Below are positions 8,231 through 17,312 of a DNA stretch of 64,000 bases, one piece after another (within the stretch, counting starts at the first letter, position 1; each line of letters begins with the position of its first letter). The notes below the pieces were generated by a model. It was not told where the DNA came from. It worked only from the letters and a program-made list of their open reading frames with translations, and did no database searches. The stretch comes from Pseudacidovorax sp. NFM-22 (lineage in GTDB: Bacteria; Pseudomonadota; Gammaproteobacteria; Burkholderiales; Burkholderiaceae_C). The translations under genes were made by a program, and so were the position numbers. Where the stretch lies: NCBI RefSeq assembly GCF_021401245.1, contig NZ_JACBFY010000006.1, positions 1 to 64,000 on the forward strand, given 5' to 3'.

Positions 8231-9049
8231 ATGAGTACCGGCACCCTCGACGACGGCCTCGCCCGCCTGGCTGCCGAAGACGGCGTGCTGGTGCGCGTCG
8301 AGGCCACCGAAGGCTCGGCCCCGCGCGAGGCCGGCACCTGGATGCTGGTCTGGGCCCGGGGCCTCACGGCCACCATCGGCGGCGGCCAGCTCGAGTTCCA
8401 GGCCATCGACGAGGCCCGCGCCCTGCTGCAGTCGCCGGCCGCCGGGCCGCAGCGCAAGCGCTACCCGCTCGGCCCCAGCCTGGGCCAGTGCTGCGGCGGC
8501 GTGGTGCACCTGTCGATGCGCCGCGTGGGGGCGGCCGATGCGGCCGAACTGCGCCGGCAGCTCACCGAGCACCTGGCGCCCGTCGCCATCTTCGGCGGTG
8601 GCCATGTGGGGCTGGCGCTGGCGCGTCTGCTGGCCACGCTGCCCTACGCCGTGCGCTGGATCGACAGCCGCGACGGCGTCTTCCCCGATGCCCTGCCGGC
8701 CCAGGTGCAGACCGAGCACAGCGAGCCGGTGCAGGACGCCGTCGCCGCGCTGCCGCCTGGCACGCATGTGCTCATCATGAGCTTCAGCCATGCGGAGGAC
8801 CTGGACATCGTCATCGCCTGCCTCCGGCGGCTGCGCGAGCGCGATGACCTGCCCTACGTCGGTCTGATCGGCAGCAAGACCAAGTGGGCCACCTTCCGGC
8901 ATCGGCTGGAGGCGCGCGGCTTCGGCGAGGCCGAGATGGCGCGCATCACCTGCCCCATCGGCGTGCCGGGCGTGACGGGCAAGGAGCCCGAGGTGATCGC
9001 CGTCGCCGTGGCGGCACAGCTGCTGCAGCGGCGCACGGCCTCGGGCTGA
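8231..9049 (+). CDS. xdhC: Xanthine dehydrogenase accessory protein XdhC
   Basis: This 272-aa protein resembles XdhC, the chaperone that receives molybdenum cofactor and promotes its sulfuration before insertion into xanthine dehydrogenase. Seen are the N-terminal XdhC/CoxI block (VRVEATEGSAPREAGTWMLV, TIGGGQLEF, GPSLGQCCGG) and the C-terminal Rossmann part (VAIFGGGHVGLALA, YVGLIGSKTKW, RITCPIGV). No xdhA or xdhB is adjacent, only 116 bp of non-coding DNA upstream, so it stands alone here. Proximity to the urate genes fits the purine pathway. Confidence 0.9.
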   Translation: MSTGTLDDGLARLAAEDGVLVRVEATEGSAPREAGTWMLVWARGLTATIGGGQLEFQAIDEARALLQSPAAGPQRKRYPLGPSLGQCCGGVVHLSMRRVGAADAAELRRQLTEHLAPVAIFGGGHVGLALARLLATLPYAVRWIDSRDGVFPDALPAQVQTEHSEPVQDAVAALPPGTHVLIMSFSHAEDLDIVIACLRRLRERDDLPYVGLIGSKTKWATFRHRLEARGFGEAEMARITCPIGVPGVTGKEPEVIAVAVAAQLLQRRTASG

Positions 9050-9110
9050 GCACCGCGGGGAGTCGGGCGCTGGGCACATCGCCCAACGCGAGCGCCATGA
9101 GCCGTTCCTC

Positions 9111-10607
9111 TCAGGCCGCGCGCTCCGCGCTCTCCCGCGCCACTGCATAGCGCTCCAGCGTCTGCTGGCGCGCCTCGCCATGGTCGACCACCGGGGCCGG
9201 ATAGTCGTGGCCGATGCGCAGCCCGGCGGCTTCGAGTTCCACCGGCTTGGCGAGCCACGGCGCATGGATCATCTTGTTCGACAGCCTGGCGAGCTCGGGC
9301 ACATAGCGGCGGATGAACTTGCCCTCGGGGTCGAAGCGCTCGCTCTGCGTCACCGGGTTGAAGATGCGGAAGTAGGGCTGCGCATCGCAGCCGCTCGAAC
9401 TGGCCCACTGCCAGCCGCCGTTGTTGGACGCGAACTCGAAGTCGTTCAGGTGCTCGGCGAAGAAAGACTCGCCCCGGCGCCAGTCCAGGCCCAGGTCCTT
9501 GCACAGGAAGCTGGCCGTCACCATGCGCAGCCGGTTGTGCATGTAGCCCGACTGCACCAGCTGGCGCATGCCGGCGTCCACCAGCGGATAGCCCGTGCGG
9601 CCCTCGCACCAGGCGGCGAAGAGCTGGTCGGCATGCTTGCCGTGGTGCCAGCGGATGCGGTCGTACTCGGGCTTGTAACTCTTGCCCTCGGCCAGGTCGG
9701 GCCGGTGGGTCATCACCTGGGCATAGAAGTCGCGCCAGATCAGCTCGCCCAGCCAGGTGGCGGCGCCGCGGCTGCCGTTGCCGGCCAGCGCATGGGCCGT
9801 GGCCGCTGCCTCGCGGATGGACAGCGTGCCGAAGCGCAGGTGCACGCCCAGGTAGCTGGGGCCGCGCACGGCGGGAAAGTCGCGCGTGCTGTCGTAGCGG
9901 TCGATGCGGCCGACGAATTCGTCGAAGAGCTGCCGCGCGCCGGCCATGCCGCCGCCCAGGCCCAGCTCGTGCAGATTGGTGGGCTCGAAACCCAGGTCGG
10001 CCAAGGCCGGCACCTCGGTGCGGTGCTCGGCCGGCGTGGGGATGAGGGCGTCGGCGTAGCGCTCCACCGGGTAGGGGCTCAGGTAGAAGGCGTCTTCGGC
10101 CTTGGCCAGCCAGGCCCGCTTGTAGGGCGTGAACACCGAATAGACGCCGCCGGCCTGGGTCAGCACCTCGTCGCGCTCGAAGACGACGTGGTCCTTGAAG
10201 GTCTGGAAGCTCACGCCCGCATTGGCCAGCGCGCCCAGCACCTGGGCATCGCGGTCCAGCGCGGCGGGCTCGTCGTCGCGGTTGGCGAAGACGGCCTGCA
10301 CCTCCAGTTGGCGGGCGAGGGGCGCGATCTCCTCCTCGGCCACGGCATGGCGCACCACCAGATCGCCGCCCATGGCGCGCAGGGCGTCCTGCAACTGCTG
10401 CACCGATTCCTGGATGAACTCGACCCGCCGGTCGCGCCGGGGCAGGGCGTCGAGGATCGCCCGGTCGAACACGAAGGCGCAGACCACCTCGCGGCAGCTG
10501 CGCAGCGCGTGGTAGAGCGCCGCGTTGTCCTGCACCCGCAGGTCGCGCCGGAACCACATGAGGCCCCGGGCGAAGGGCTTGTCGACGGCCACTAAAATTG
10601 GAGGCAT
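9111..10607 (-). CDS. phr: Deoxyribodipyrimidine photolyase (class I CPD photolyase)
   Basis: This 498-aa light-driven DNA repair enzyme splits cyclobutane pyrimidine dimers. The N-terminal photolyase domain starts at GLMWFRRDLRVQDNAAL (about residue 15). The C-terminal FAD domain has GLPTVDAGMRQL-like TGYPLVDAGMRQLVQSGYMH, NRLRMVTASFLCKDL and the N/D-rich WASSSGCDAQPYFRIFNP block. The ATG at 10607 gives the usual short leader before GLMWFRRD; a start at 10559 would cut directly at MWFRRD. The start abuts that of yqgE with no gap (CAT|ATG). Confidence 0.93.
   Translation of the reverse strand: MPPILVAVDKPFARGLMWFRRDLRVQDNAALYHALRSCREVVCAFVFDRAILDALPRRDRRVEFIQESVQQLQDALRAMGGDLVVRHAVAEEEIAPLARQLEVQAVFANRDDEPAALDRDAQVLGALANAGVSFQTFKDHVVFERDEVLTQAGGVYSVFTPYKRAWLAKAEDAFYLSPYPVERYADALIPTPAEHRTEVPALADLGFEPTNLHELGLGGGMAGARQLFDEFVGRIDRYDSTRDFPAVRGPSYLGVHLRFGTLSIREAAATAHALAGNGSRGAATWLGELIWRDFYAQVMTHRPDLAEGKSYKPEYDRIRWHHGKHADQLFAAWCEGRTGYPLVDAGMRQLVQSGYMHNRLRMVTASFLCKDLGLDWRRGESFFAEHLNDFEFASNNGGWQWASSSGCDAQPYFRIFNPVTQSERFDPEGKFIRRYVPELARLSNKMIHAPWLAKPVELEAAGLRIGHDYPAPVVDHGEARQQTLERYAVARESAERAA
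10593..10604 (+). promoter_or_regulatory. -10-like box TAAAAT and Shine-Dalgarno GGAGG for yqgE
   Basis: TAAAAT lies at 10593-10598 and GGAGG at 10600-10604, just before the yqgE ATG at 10608. If the -10 is used, transcription would begin within or next to the start codon and the SD might be bypassed or the mRNA would be leaderless. No convincing -35 is visible. Both signals lie inside the 5' end of the photolyase gene on the other strand. Confidence 0.35.
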
Positions 10608-11231
10608 ATGTCCGTCGATTCTGCCCTGACCAATCTCACGCATCACTTCCTCATCGCGATGCCGGGCATGCAGGACCAGGCCTTCAGCCGCAGCGTCGTC
10701 TACCTGTGCGAGCACGGCGAGCGCGGCGCGCTGGGGCTGATCATCAACAAGCCGAGCGACATCGACCTCAAGGGCCTGTTCCAGAAGATCGAGCTGCGCC
10801 TGGCGCGTCCCGACCTCGACGATGCCCCCGTCTTCCAGGGCGGCCCGGTGCAGACCGAGCGTGGCTTCGTGCTGCACGAGCCCGTGGTCGGCGAGGACAC
10901 CACCGGCGCCACGCCGGCCGACGACGGCAAGCCGCAGTCGGTCTACGCCTCCACCATGACCATCCCCGGCGGCCTGGAGATGACCACCTCCAAGGATGTG
11001 CTGGAGGCCATGGCCACCGGTGCCGGCCCGCGCAAGGTGCTGGTCACCCTGGGCTATTCGTCGTGGGAGCAGGGCCAGCTCGAATCCGAGATCGCCGAGA
11101 ACGCCTGGCTCACGGTGGGCGCCGACCCGGCCGTCATCTTCGACACGCCGGTGGAGCAGCGCTACGACAAGGCGCTGTCGCTGCTCGGCCTGGCCGCCTG
11201 GACCCTGTCGCCGGAAGCCGGCCATGCCTGA
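10608..11231 (+). CDS. yqgE: YqgE/AlgH family protein (UPF0301)
   Basis: This 207-aa protein belongs to the widely conserved YqgE/AlgH family, whose molecular role is not settled. Typical family blocks are NLTHHFLIAMPGMQD at the start, YLCEHGERGALGLIINKPS, VFQGGPVQTERGFVLH and VTLGYSSWEQGQLESEI. It is the first gene of a tight co-directional run and its stop overlaps the start of ruvX by 8 bp, as is usual for the yqgE-yqgF pair in proteobacteria. Confidence 0.93.
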   Translation: MSVDSALTNLTHHFLIAMPGMQDQAFSRSVVYLCEHGERGALGLIINKPSDIDLKGLFQKIELRLARPDLDDAPVFQGGPVQTERGFVLHEPVVGEDTTGATPADDGKPQSVYASTMTIPGGLEMTTSKDVLEAMATGAGPRKVLVTLGYSSWEQGQLESEIAENAWLTVGADPAVIFDTPVEQRYDKALSLLGLAAWTLSPEAGHA

Positions 11232-11634
11232 GAACGCCGACGTCCCCGCGCACTTCCAGACCTTCCTCGCCTTCGATTTCGGCCTCAAGCGCACCGGCGT
11301 GGCCAGCGGCAACCGCCTGCTGCGCAACGCCACGCCGCAGGCCACGATCAAGGCCGAGGGCGACGCCCGCTTCGCGCAGATCCAGGCCCGCATCCGCGAA
11401 TGGCAGCCCGACGCGCTGGTGGTGGGCGTGCCCTACCACCCCGACGGGGCGCCGCACGACAACACCCGCGCCGCCCTGCGCTTTGCCCGCCAGCTGCATG
11501 GCCGCTTCGGCCTGACGGTCTACCAGGTGGACGAGCGCTACAGCACCACCGAGGCCATCGCCTCCGGCGCGCGCGATGCCGACGCGGCGAGCGCCTGCAT
11601 CATCCTTGAACAATTCCTGAGGAACCTTCCGTGA
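11224..11634 (+). CDS. ruvX: Putative pre-16S rRNA nuclease / Holliday-junction resolvase-like protein
   Basis: This 136-aa RNase H-fold protein (YqgF/RuvX family) is implicated in maturation of the 16S rRNA 5' end. The acidic active-site strand is [13 protein letters not shown] (Asp, about residue 17), with [10 protein letters not shown] and the conserved DERYSTTEA block, and a final Asp in [16 protein letters not shown]. Start ATG 11224 lies inside the yqgE end; the stop overlaps the pyrR GTG start (GTGA). Confidence 0.94.
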   Translation: MPENADVPAHFQTFLAFDFGLKRTGVASGNRLLRNATPQATIKAEGDARFAQIQARIREWQPDALVVGVPYHPDGAPHDNTRAALRFARQLHGRFGLTVYQVDERYSTTEAIASGARDADAASACIILEQFLRNLP

Positions 11635-12128
11635 ACGCATTGCCCGATGCCGAGGGGCTCTACCAGACGCTGCTGGCCGGCGTGAAGCCGCTGATGCGCG
11701 AGCACACCCGCCTGGTGGGCGTGACCTCCGGCGGCGCCTGGCTGGTCGAGCGGCTGCAGAAAGACCTGGGCCTGCCTGGCACGCCCGGCGTCATCTCCTC
11801 CGCGATGCACCGCGACGACTTCGCCCGCCGCGGCATGGCCGCCAGCGCGCAGACGCAGCTGCCCTTCGACGTGGACGGCAGCGACGTGCTGCTGCTGGAC
11901 GACGTGCTCTACACCGGCCGCACCATCCGCGCGGTGCTCAACGAGCTGTTCGACTTCGGTCGCCCGGGCTGCGTGCGGCTCGCGGTGATGGTGGACCGCG
12001 GCGGGCGCGAGCTGCCGGTGGCGGCGGACTTCGCGGCGGCCCATCTCACGCTGCCCGACACGCAATTGCTCGCGCTCGCCCGGGGCAACGACGGCAGCCT
12101 GCGTTTCAACGTCGAGGAGCAGGCCTGA
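11631..12128 (+). CDS. pyrR: PyrR bifunctional regulator / uracil phosphoribosyltransferase
   Basis: This 165-aa phosphoribosyltransferase-fold protein carries the PRPP-binding loop [16 protein letters not shown] and the MHRDDF and [10 protein letters not shown] blocks typical of PyrR. In Gram-positives PyrR binds pyr mRNA; in proteobacteria its regulatory role is less certain and it may act mostly as a weak UPRTase. It begins with GTG overlapping the ruvX stop, and its own stop overlaps the pyrB start (TGATG). I see no pyr attenuator ahead of it. Confidence 0.93.
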   Translation: MNALPDAEGLYQTLLAGVKPLMREHTRLVGVTSGGAWLVERLQKDLGLPGTPGVISSAMHRDDFARRGMAASAQTQLPFDVDGSDVLLLDDVLYTGRTIRAVLNELFDFGRPGCVRLAVMVDRGGRELPVAADFAAAHLTLPDTQLLALARGNDGSLRFNVEEQA

Positions 12129-13090
12129 TGCTCTACAAACGCAACCCCCAGCTCAACAAGAACGGCGAGCTGATCCACCTGCTGTCCATCGAGGGCCTGC
12201 CCAAGTCCATCGTCACGCAGATCCTGGACACGGCCGCCAACTTCGTCAGCGTGAGCGACCGCGAGGTCAAGAAGGTGCCGCTGCTGCGCGGCAAGAGCGT
12301 GTTCAACCTCTTCTTCGAGAACAGCACGCGCACCCGCACCACCTTCGAGATCGCGGCCAAGCGGCTGTCGGCCGACGTCATCAACCTCGACATCGCCCGC
12401 AGTTCCACCGCCAAGGGCGAGACGCTGCTGGACACCATCGCCAACCTGAGCGCGATGGCGGCCGACCTGTTCGTGGTGCGGCACAGCGAATCGGGTGCGC
12501 CCTACCTGATCGCGCAGCATGTGGCGCCGCATGTGCACGTCATCAACGCGGGCGACGGCCGGCATGCGCACCCCACGCAGGGGCTGCTCGACATGTACAC
12601 CATCCGCCACTACAAGAAGGACTTCTCCAACCTCACGGTGGCCATCGTGGGCGACGTGCTGCATTCGCGCGTGGCCCGCTCCGACATCCACGCGCTGACC
12701 ACGCTGGGCGCCGCCGAGGTGCGCGTGGTGGGCCCGCGCACCCTGGTGCCGGCCGACCTGGCGCCCATGGGCGTGAAGGTCTTCCACAAGCTCGAAGAGG
12801 GCATCAGGGACTGCGACGTGGTCATCATGCTGCGCCTGCAGAACGAGCGCATGAGCGGTGCGCTGCTGCCGTCGAGCCAGGAGTACTTCAAGACCTATGG
12901 CCTCACGCCCGAGAAGCTGCAGCTGGCCAAGCCCGACGCCATCGTGATGCACCCGGGCCCCATCAACCGCGGCGTGGAGATCGCCTCGGAAGTGGTGGAC
13001 GGCAAGCAGAGCGTGATCCTGCCGCAGGTGACCTTCGGCATCGCGGTCCGCATGGCGGTGATGAGCATCGTGGCAGGTAACGAAGCATGA
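12128..13090 (+). CDS. pyrB: Aspartate carbamoyltransferase catalytic chain
   Basis: This 320-aa enzyme makes N-carbamoyl-aspartate from carbamoyl phosphate and aspartate, the committed step of pyrimidine synthesis. The carbamoyl-phosphate motif [12 protein letters not shown] and the loop [16 protein letters not shown] are intact, as is [10 protein letters not shown] near the C-terminus. No regulatory chain PyrI is present; instead the gene overlaps an inactive dihydroorotase downstream by 4 bp, the class-A arrangement known from Pseudomonas. Confidence 0.96.
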   Translation: MLYKRNPQLNKNGELIHLLSIEGLPKSIVTQILDTAANFVSVSDREVKKVPLLRGKSVFNLFFENSTRTRTTFEIAAKRLSADVINLDIARSSTAKGETLLDTIANLSAMAADLFVVRHSESGAPYLIAQHVAPHVHVINAGDGRHAHPTQGLLDMYTIRHYKKDFSNLTVAIVGDVLHSRVARSDIHALTTLGAAEVRVVGPRTLVPADLAPMGVKVFHKLEEGIRDCDVVIMLRLQNERMSGALLPSSQEYFKTYGLTPEKLQLAKPDAIVMHPGPINRGVEIASEVVDGKQSVILPQVTFGIAVRMAVMSIVAGNEA

Positions 13091-14370
13091 ATACGTTGAT
13101 CCAACACGGCCGGGTGATCGACCCCGCCTCCGGCTTCGATGGGGTGGCCACGGTGGCCATCGCGGACGGCCGCATCGCCGCCATCGGCGACGTACCCGCC
13201 GGCTTCAATGCGGAGCGCACCATCGATGCGAGCGGCTGCCTGGTGCTGCCCGGCCTGGTCGACCTGGCCGCTCGGCTGCGCGAGCCGGGCTACGAGCACG
13301 AGGGCATGCTCGAAAGCGAAATGGCCGCGGCCGTCGCCGGCGGCGTCACCAGCCTGGTCTGCCCGCCCGACACCGACCCGGTGCTCGACGAGCCCGGCCT
13401 GGTCGAGATGCTCAAGTTCCGCGCCGAGAAGCTGCAGAAGGCCCGCCTCTTTCCGCAGGGCGCGCTGACCCGCGGCCTCCAGAGCGAGGTGCTGACCGAG
13501 ATGGCCGAGCTGACCGAGGCCGGCTGCATCGGCTTCGGCCAGGCCGAGGTGCCGCTGTCCGGCAACGTGGTGCTGCAGCGTTCGCTGCAGTACGCCAGCA
13601 CCTTCGGCTACACCGTGTGGCTGCGTCCGCAGGACCGCGACCTGGGCAAGGGCGTGGCCGCCAGCGGCGCGCTGGCCACGCGCATGGGCCTGTCGGGCGT
13701 GCCCGTGGCCGCCGAGACCATCGCCCTGTTCACCATCTTCGAGATGATGAAGACCACCGGCGCCCGCGTGCACCTGTGCCGCCTGTCCAGCGCGGCCGGC
13801 GTGCAGCTGGTGCGCGAGGCCAAGGCCGCGGGGCTGCCGGTGAGCTGCGACGTCAGCATCAACTCGCTGCACCTGGCCGACACCGACATCGGCTTCTTCG
13901 ACAGCCGTGCGCGCCTCACGCCCCCGCTGCGCCAGCAGCGCGACCGCGATGCGCTCTCGGCCGCGCTGGCCGACGGCACCATCGACGCGCTGGTCTCCGA
14001 CCACACGCCGGTCGAGGCCGATGCCAAGACGCTGCCCTTCGCCGAGAGCGAGCCGGGCGCCACCGGCCTGGAGCTGCTGCTGCCCCTGGCCCTGCTGTGG
14101 GCCGAGCGCAGCGGCGCCGGCCTGTCGCGCGCCGTGCAGGCCATCACCCAGGCGCCCGCGCGCCTGCTGGGCGAGACGGGGGCGCAACTCGGCCGCCTGG
14201 CCGTGGGCGGCCCGGCCGATGTGGTGGTGGCCGACCCGCGCCGCGAATGGCAGGTGCTGCCCGAGGCCTTGCGCAGCCAGGGCAAGCACACGCCCTTCGC
14301 CGGCCATGCGCTGGTGGGCGCGGTGCGCGCGACCTTCGTGGGCGGACAGCTGGTGCACGAGGCCGCCTGA
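13087..14370 (+). CDS. Dihydroorotase-like, probably inactive partner of PyrB (PyrC')
   Basis: This 427-aa protein has the amidohydrolase fold of dihydroorotase, with a C-terminal [12 protein letters not shown] block. The metal-binding HxH after strand one is absent: where active enzymes read DxHxHLREPG, this reads [10 protein letters not shown] (about residue 60). The residue expected to be the carbamylated Lys region also differs ([11 protein letters not shown]). In class-A ATCases such as Pseudomonas, a non-catalytic PyrC' of this kind is needed to assemble PyrB. The ATGA overlap with pyrB fits that structural role. A catalytic dihydroorotase must lie elsewhere. Confidence 0.9.
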   Translation: MNTLIQHGRVIDPASGFDGVATVAIADGRIAAIGDVPAGFNAERTIDASGCLVLPGLVDLAARLREPGYEHEGMLESEMAAAVAGGVTSLVCPPDTDPVLDEPGLVEMLKFRAEKLQKARLFPQGALTRGLQSEVLTEMAELTEAGCIGFGQAEVPLSGNVVLQRSLQYASTFGYTVWLRPQDRDLGKGVAASGALATRMGLSGVPVAAETIALFTIFEMMKTTGARVHLCRLSSAAGVQLVREAKAAGLPVSCDVSINSLHLADTDIGFFDSRARLTPPLRQQRDRDALSAALADGTIDALVSDHTPVEADAKTLPFAESEPGATGLELLLPLALLWAERSGAGLSRAVQAITQAPARLLGETGAQLGRLAVGGPADVVVADPRREWQVLPEALRSQGKHTPFAGHALVGAVRATFVGGQLVHEAA

Positions 14371-14416
14371 GCGGCGCGGCTGCGCCCTGTCTTCCGCGTT
14401 GCTTCCTCCGACCCTC

Positions 14417-15172
14417 ATGCCCCGATCCCTTGTCGCCCTGGTCCGGCTGATCCGGCTGCTGGGCCATTCCGCACGCGGCTGGTGGACCATCCGCCGCCGC
14501 TTCGCCGCTCTGGATGCGCCGACGCGCGCCATGCTGGTCGAGCGCTGGGCCCAGCGCGCGCTGCAAGTGCTGGGCATCCGCCTGGTGGTGCGCGGGCCGG
14601 TGCCCGAGGCCGGCCCCGTGCTCGTGGTGGCCAACCATGTGTCGTGGCTGGACATCATGACGTTGCATGCGGCCCGCCATGTGCGCTTCGTCTCCAAGTC
14701 GGCCGTGCGGCACTGGCCGCTGATCGGCACGCTGGCCACCGGCGCCGGCACGCTCTACATCGAGCGAGAGAAGCGCCGCGACGCGCTGCGCGTGGCGCAC
14801 CACATGGCCGAAGCCCTGCGCGCGGGCGACCGCATCGCCGTCTTCCCCGAAGGCACCACCAGCGACGGCCGTGGCCTGCTGCCCTTCCATGCCAACCTGC
14901 TGCAGTCGGCCATCTCGGCCGACGCGCCCGTGCAGCCGGTGGCATTGCGCTTTCTGGATGCCGCCACGGGCGAGGTGAGCTTCGCGCCCATCTACGTCGA
15001 CGACGACACCCTGATCAGTTCGCTGTGGCGCACCCTGCGTGCGCCGCCGCTGGTGGCCGTGGTGCAGTTCGGCGAGCCCCAGAGCGCCGAGGGCCGCGAC
15101 CGCCGCGGCTGGGCCCAGAGCCTGCATGCCGACGTGCTCGCGCTGCGGGGCGAGGCCTCGCGCTTGGGTTAA
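14417..15172 (+). CDS. plsC: 1-acyl-sn-glycerol-3-phosphate acyltransferase
   Basis: This 251-aa membrane-associated acyltransferase makes phosphatidic acid from lysophosphatidic acid. The catalytic motif NHVSWLD (HX4D, about residue 78), the substrate motif FPEGTTS and the PVQPVALRF block are all present. An N-terminal hydrophobic/basic stretch anchors it. It starts 46 bp after the pyrC' gene and may be co-transcribed. Confidence 0.93.
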   Translation: MPRSLVALVRLIRLLGHSARGWWTIRRRFAALDAPTRAMLVERWAQRALQVLGIRLVVRGPVPEAGPVLVVANHVSWLDIMTLHAARHVRFVSKSAVRHWPLIGTLATGAGTLYIEREKRRDALRVAHHMAEALRAGDRIAVFPEGTTSDGRGLLPFHANLLQSAISADAPVQPVALRFLDAATGEVSFAPIYVDDDTLISSLWRTLRAPPLVAVVQFGEPQSAEGRDRRGWAQSLHADVLALRGEASRLG

Positions 15173-15220
15173 AGTCGCGGGCCTGCCGCCGGCCTCCCAC
15201 GGCCCGCGGCCAGTGCCCCG

Positions 15221-15295
15221 GTCCCTATAGTTCAATGGATAGAACGGCCCCCTCCTAAGGGGCAGATGCAGGTTCGATTCCTGCTGGGGGCACCA
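15221..15295 (+). tRNA. tRNA-Arg (anticodon CCT)
   Basis: The 75-nt sequence folds into a full cloverleaf including encoded CCA. The acceptor stem is GTCCCTA/TGGGGGC with two G-U pairs, the D stem GTTC/GAAC, the anticodon stem GCCCC/GGGGC with loop CTCCTAA, and the T arm GCAGG-TTCGATT-CCTGC. The anticodon CCT is at 15254-15256 and reads AGG. A TAAAGT box at the plsC stop codon (about 15170) could be its -10, but no -35 is clear. Confidence 0.97.
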
Positions 15296-15302
15296 GCTTC
15301 AG

Positions 15303-15339
15303 GCCCGCACATGCCAACGCGTGTGCGGGCTTTCTCTTT
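15303..15339 (+). terminator. Rho-independent terminator after tRNA-Arg
   Basis: GCCCGCAC (15303-15310) pairs perfectly with GTGCGGGC (15323-15330) across a 12-nt loop, followed by TTTCTCTTT. It begins 7 bp after the tRNA 3' end. Confidence 0.88.
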
Positions 15340-15427
15340 GGGGCGGCATCGCGCGACGCACCTTGTAAAGCCGTTGACATACACCCCCCAGCCGCCTTCC
15401 TAGACTGGCTGCGCCGCCCCCGGGCGT

Positions 15428-16123
15428 CTACAGCTTCGGCGCCAGTCGCCGCAACCCCTGCATGTCGCGGATCACGCAATGGGACTTCGCCATCTCGATC
15501 AGCCCCTGGCCTTGCAGCTGGCTCATCACGTTCGAGGTCATCACGCGGCTCAGGCCGGTGATGTTGGCCATCTCCTGGTGCGTGAAGGAGACCCCGATGG
15601 CCACGCCCGTGGCCTGCGTCTCGCCATAGGTGTCGGCCAGCTGCAGCAGGTGGTGCACCACGCGCTCGGCCGCGCTGGTCTGGCTCAGCAGCAGGTTCTG
15701 CTGCGCCAGCACGCGCAGCTTGGTGCCCATGAGCCACAGCACCTGCCGCAGGCAGGTGGCGTCGGCCTGCATGCAGCGCAGCAGATGCGTGCGCTCGATC
15801 TGGCGTGCCACCCCGTCGCACGAGGCCACAGCCGTCATCGACTGCCGGCCGTCCAGGAAGGCGCTGCACTCTCCCACCAGGCCGTGGCGGCCGACGATGG
15901 CCAGGTGCTTCTCGTGACCGGATTCGGACCACAGCATCAGCCGGACGCGCCCCTGTTCGATGAGCTGCACTTGGGTGGCGGCATCCCCCTGCGAAAACAG
16001 CGTCTGGCCCTTGCGGAAAGCCACCGCCGGCAGGACGCCGGCCGCCGTCAGTGCCTGCCAGTCGAACTGCGGCACCTCGATCCAGGCCGAAGGCGAAGCC
16101 GCCGCGCCGGCGTGCGGATTCAT
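15428..16123 (-). CDS. Crp/Fnr-family transcriptional regulator
   Basis: This 231-aa protein has an N-terminal cyclic-nucleotide-like sensing domain (FSQGDAATQVQLIEQGRVRL) and a C-terminal winged helix with the recognition segment SFTHQEMANITGLSRVMTSN. It lacks the Fnr-type N-terminal Cys cluster, so it is not an obvious oxygen sensor. I prefer the ATG at 16123 to a GTG at 16135. It is divergent from the catabolic operon that starts at 16162, with under 40 bp between them, so it probably controls that operon and itself from a shared site. Confidence 0.9.
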   Translation of the reverse strand: MNPHAGAAASPSAWIEVPQFDWQALTAAGVLPAVAFRKGQTLFSQGDAATQVQLIEQGRVRLMLWSESGHEKHLAIVGRHGLVGECSAFLDGRQSMTAVASCDGVARQIERTHLLRCMQADATCLRQVLWLMGTKLRVLAQQNLLLSQTSAAERVVHHLLQLADTYGETQATGVAIGVSFTHQEMANITGLSRVMTSNVMSQLQGQGLIEMAKSHCVIRDMQGLRRLAPKL

Positions 16124-16161
16124 CGCTTCAAGCACCCCAAGGCCTCCACAACAACAGCGTC

Positions 16162-17301
16162 ATGACCCATCCATTTTCTTCATACCGAAAGCTTTTCCCC
16201 ATCCTGGAGAACACCGTCCAGTTGTCGAGCTGCTCGCAGAGCGCGATGAGCCTGCCGGTCAGGCAGGCGATCGACGACTACCTGGCGGTGTGGACCACGC
16301 GTGGCGCCGACTGGGGCTACTGGATGGAGCAGGTGGCGCTGGCGCGCGCCGAGTTCGCTCGCATGATCCATGCCGATGCCGACGATGTGGCGGTGCTCGG
16401 CAGCGTGTCCGATGCGGCGTCCAGCATCGCCTCGGCGCTGCGCTTCGAGGACGGGCGCGACGGCATCGTCACCGGCAGCCTGGACTTTCCTTCGGTCTGC
16501 CACGTGTGGCTGGCGCAGCAGTCGCGGCGCGGCGCCCGGGTGCGCTTCGTGCAGGCCCAACCCGGCGCGAGCGACACCACGGCCCGGCTGGTGCAGGCCA
16601 TCGACGCGTCCACCGCGCTGGTCTCGGTGTCGCAGGCCTGCTTCTACGACGGGCAACTCGTGGACATCGCCGCCACGGGCGCCGCGGCGCGTGCGCAGGG
16701 CGCACTGCAATTCGTCGATGCCTACCAGTCGGCCGGCTCGCTGGCCATCGACGTCCGGGCCCAGGGCATCGACATGCTTGCCGCCGGCGCCCAGAAGTAC
16801 CTGCTGGGCATACCGGGCATCGCCTTTCTCTACGTGCGGCCCCAGCTGGCACGTCAGCTGGAGCCGGCCGTCACCGGCTGGTTTGGCCGGGTCAATCCCT
16901 TCGCCTTCGATCCCGCCCAACTGGACTTTGCCGCGAGTGCGCAACGCTTCAACACGGGCACGCCCCCCATGATGTGCGCGAGCGTGGCGCGCGCCAGCAT
17001 CGGCCTGCTCAACGAGGTCGGCGTGCCGGCCATCGAGGAATGGCTGGGCCTGCTCTCGGCCGCGGCGCTGGAAGAGGCGCCACGCCTGGGCCTGGAGGTG
17101 GTGAGCCCGACGGCTCCCGGCGCCAAGGGGGCCAACACAGCGATCCGCGTGCGCAACGCCGCCGAGGTGGAGGCGCGCATGCTGGCTGCCGGCTTCGTGG
17201 TGTCGGCCCGCAACGACGTGATCCGCATCGCGCCGCACTTCTACAACACCGCCGAAGACGTGGTCGGCGCGCTGCGTGAGCTGGCGCGGCTGACGCGCTG
17301 A
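16162..17301 (+). CDS. Class V PLP-dependent aminotransferase / kynureninase-like enzyme
   Basis: This 379-aa protein has the class V fold-type I layout: SSCSQSAMSLPVRQAI near the N-terminus, VDAYQSAGSLAIDV with the PLP-contacting Asp, and the Schiff-base Lys in AAGAQKYLLGIPG (about residue 213). It looks closest to the desulfurase/kynureninase-like branch. It is the first gene of an operon with a Bug receptor, a Rid protein and a cyclase of the kynurenine-formamidase superfamily. A role in breaking down an amino-acid-like compound is inferred; the substrate is unknown. Confidence 0.85.
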   Translation: MTHPFSSYRKLFPILENTVQLSSCSQSAMSLPVRQAIDDYLAVWTTRGADWGYWMEQVALARAEFARMIHADADDVAVLGSVSDAASSIASALRFEDGRDGIVTGSLDFPSVCHVWLAQQSRRGARVRFVQAQPGASDTTARLVQAIDASTALVSVSQACFYDGQLVDIAATGAAARAQGALQFVDAYQSAGSLAIDVRAQGIDMLAAGAQKYLLGIPGIAFLYVRPQLARQLEPAVTGWFGRVNPFAFDPAQLDFAASAQRFNTGTPPMMCASVARASIGLLNEVGVPAIEEWLGLLSAAALEEAPRLGLEVVSPTAPGAKGANTAIRVRNAAEVEARMLAAGFVVSARNDVIRIAPHFYNTAEDVVGALRELARLTR

Positions 17302-17312
17302 CCGGCACCGCC

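Noticed and set aside
11540-11640. A PyrR-type mRNA attenuator ahead of pyrR
   Set aside because: pyrR starts inside the ruvX stop codon and no terminator/antiterminator hairpin pair is visible there.
15374-15406. TTGACA followed by TAGACT, looking like a promoter on the + strand
   Set aside because: The spacing is 21 bp and it points into the 3' end of the convergent Crp/Fnr gene, with no gene to serve.
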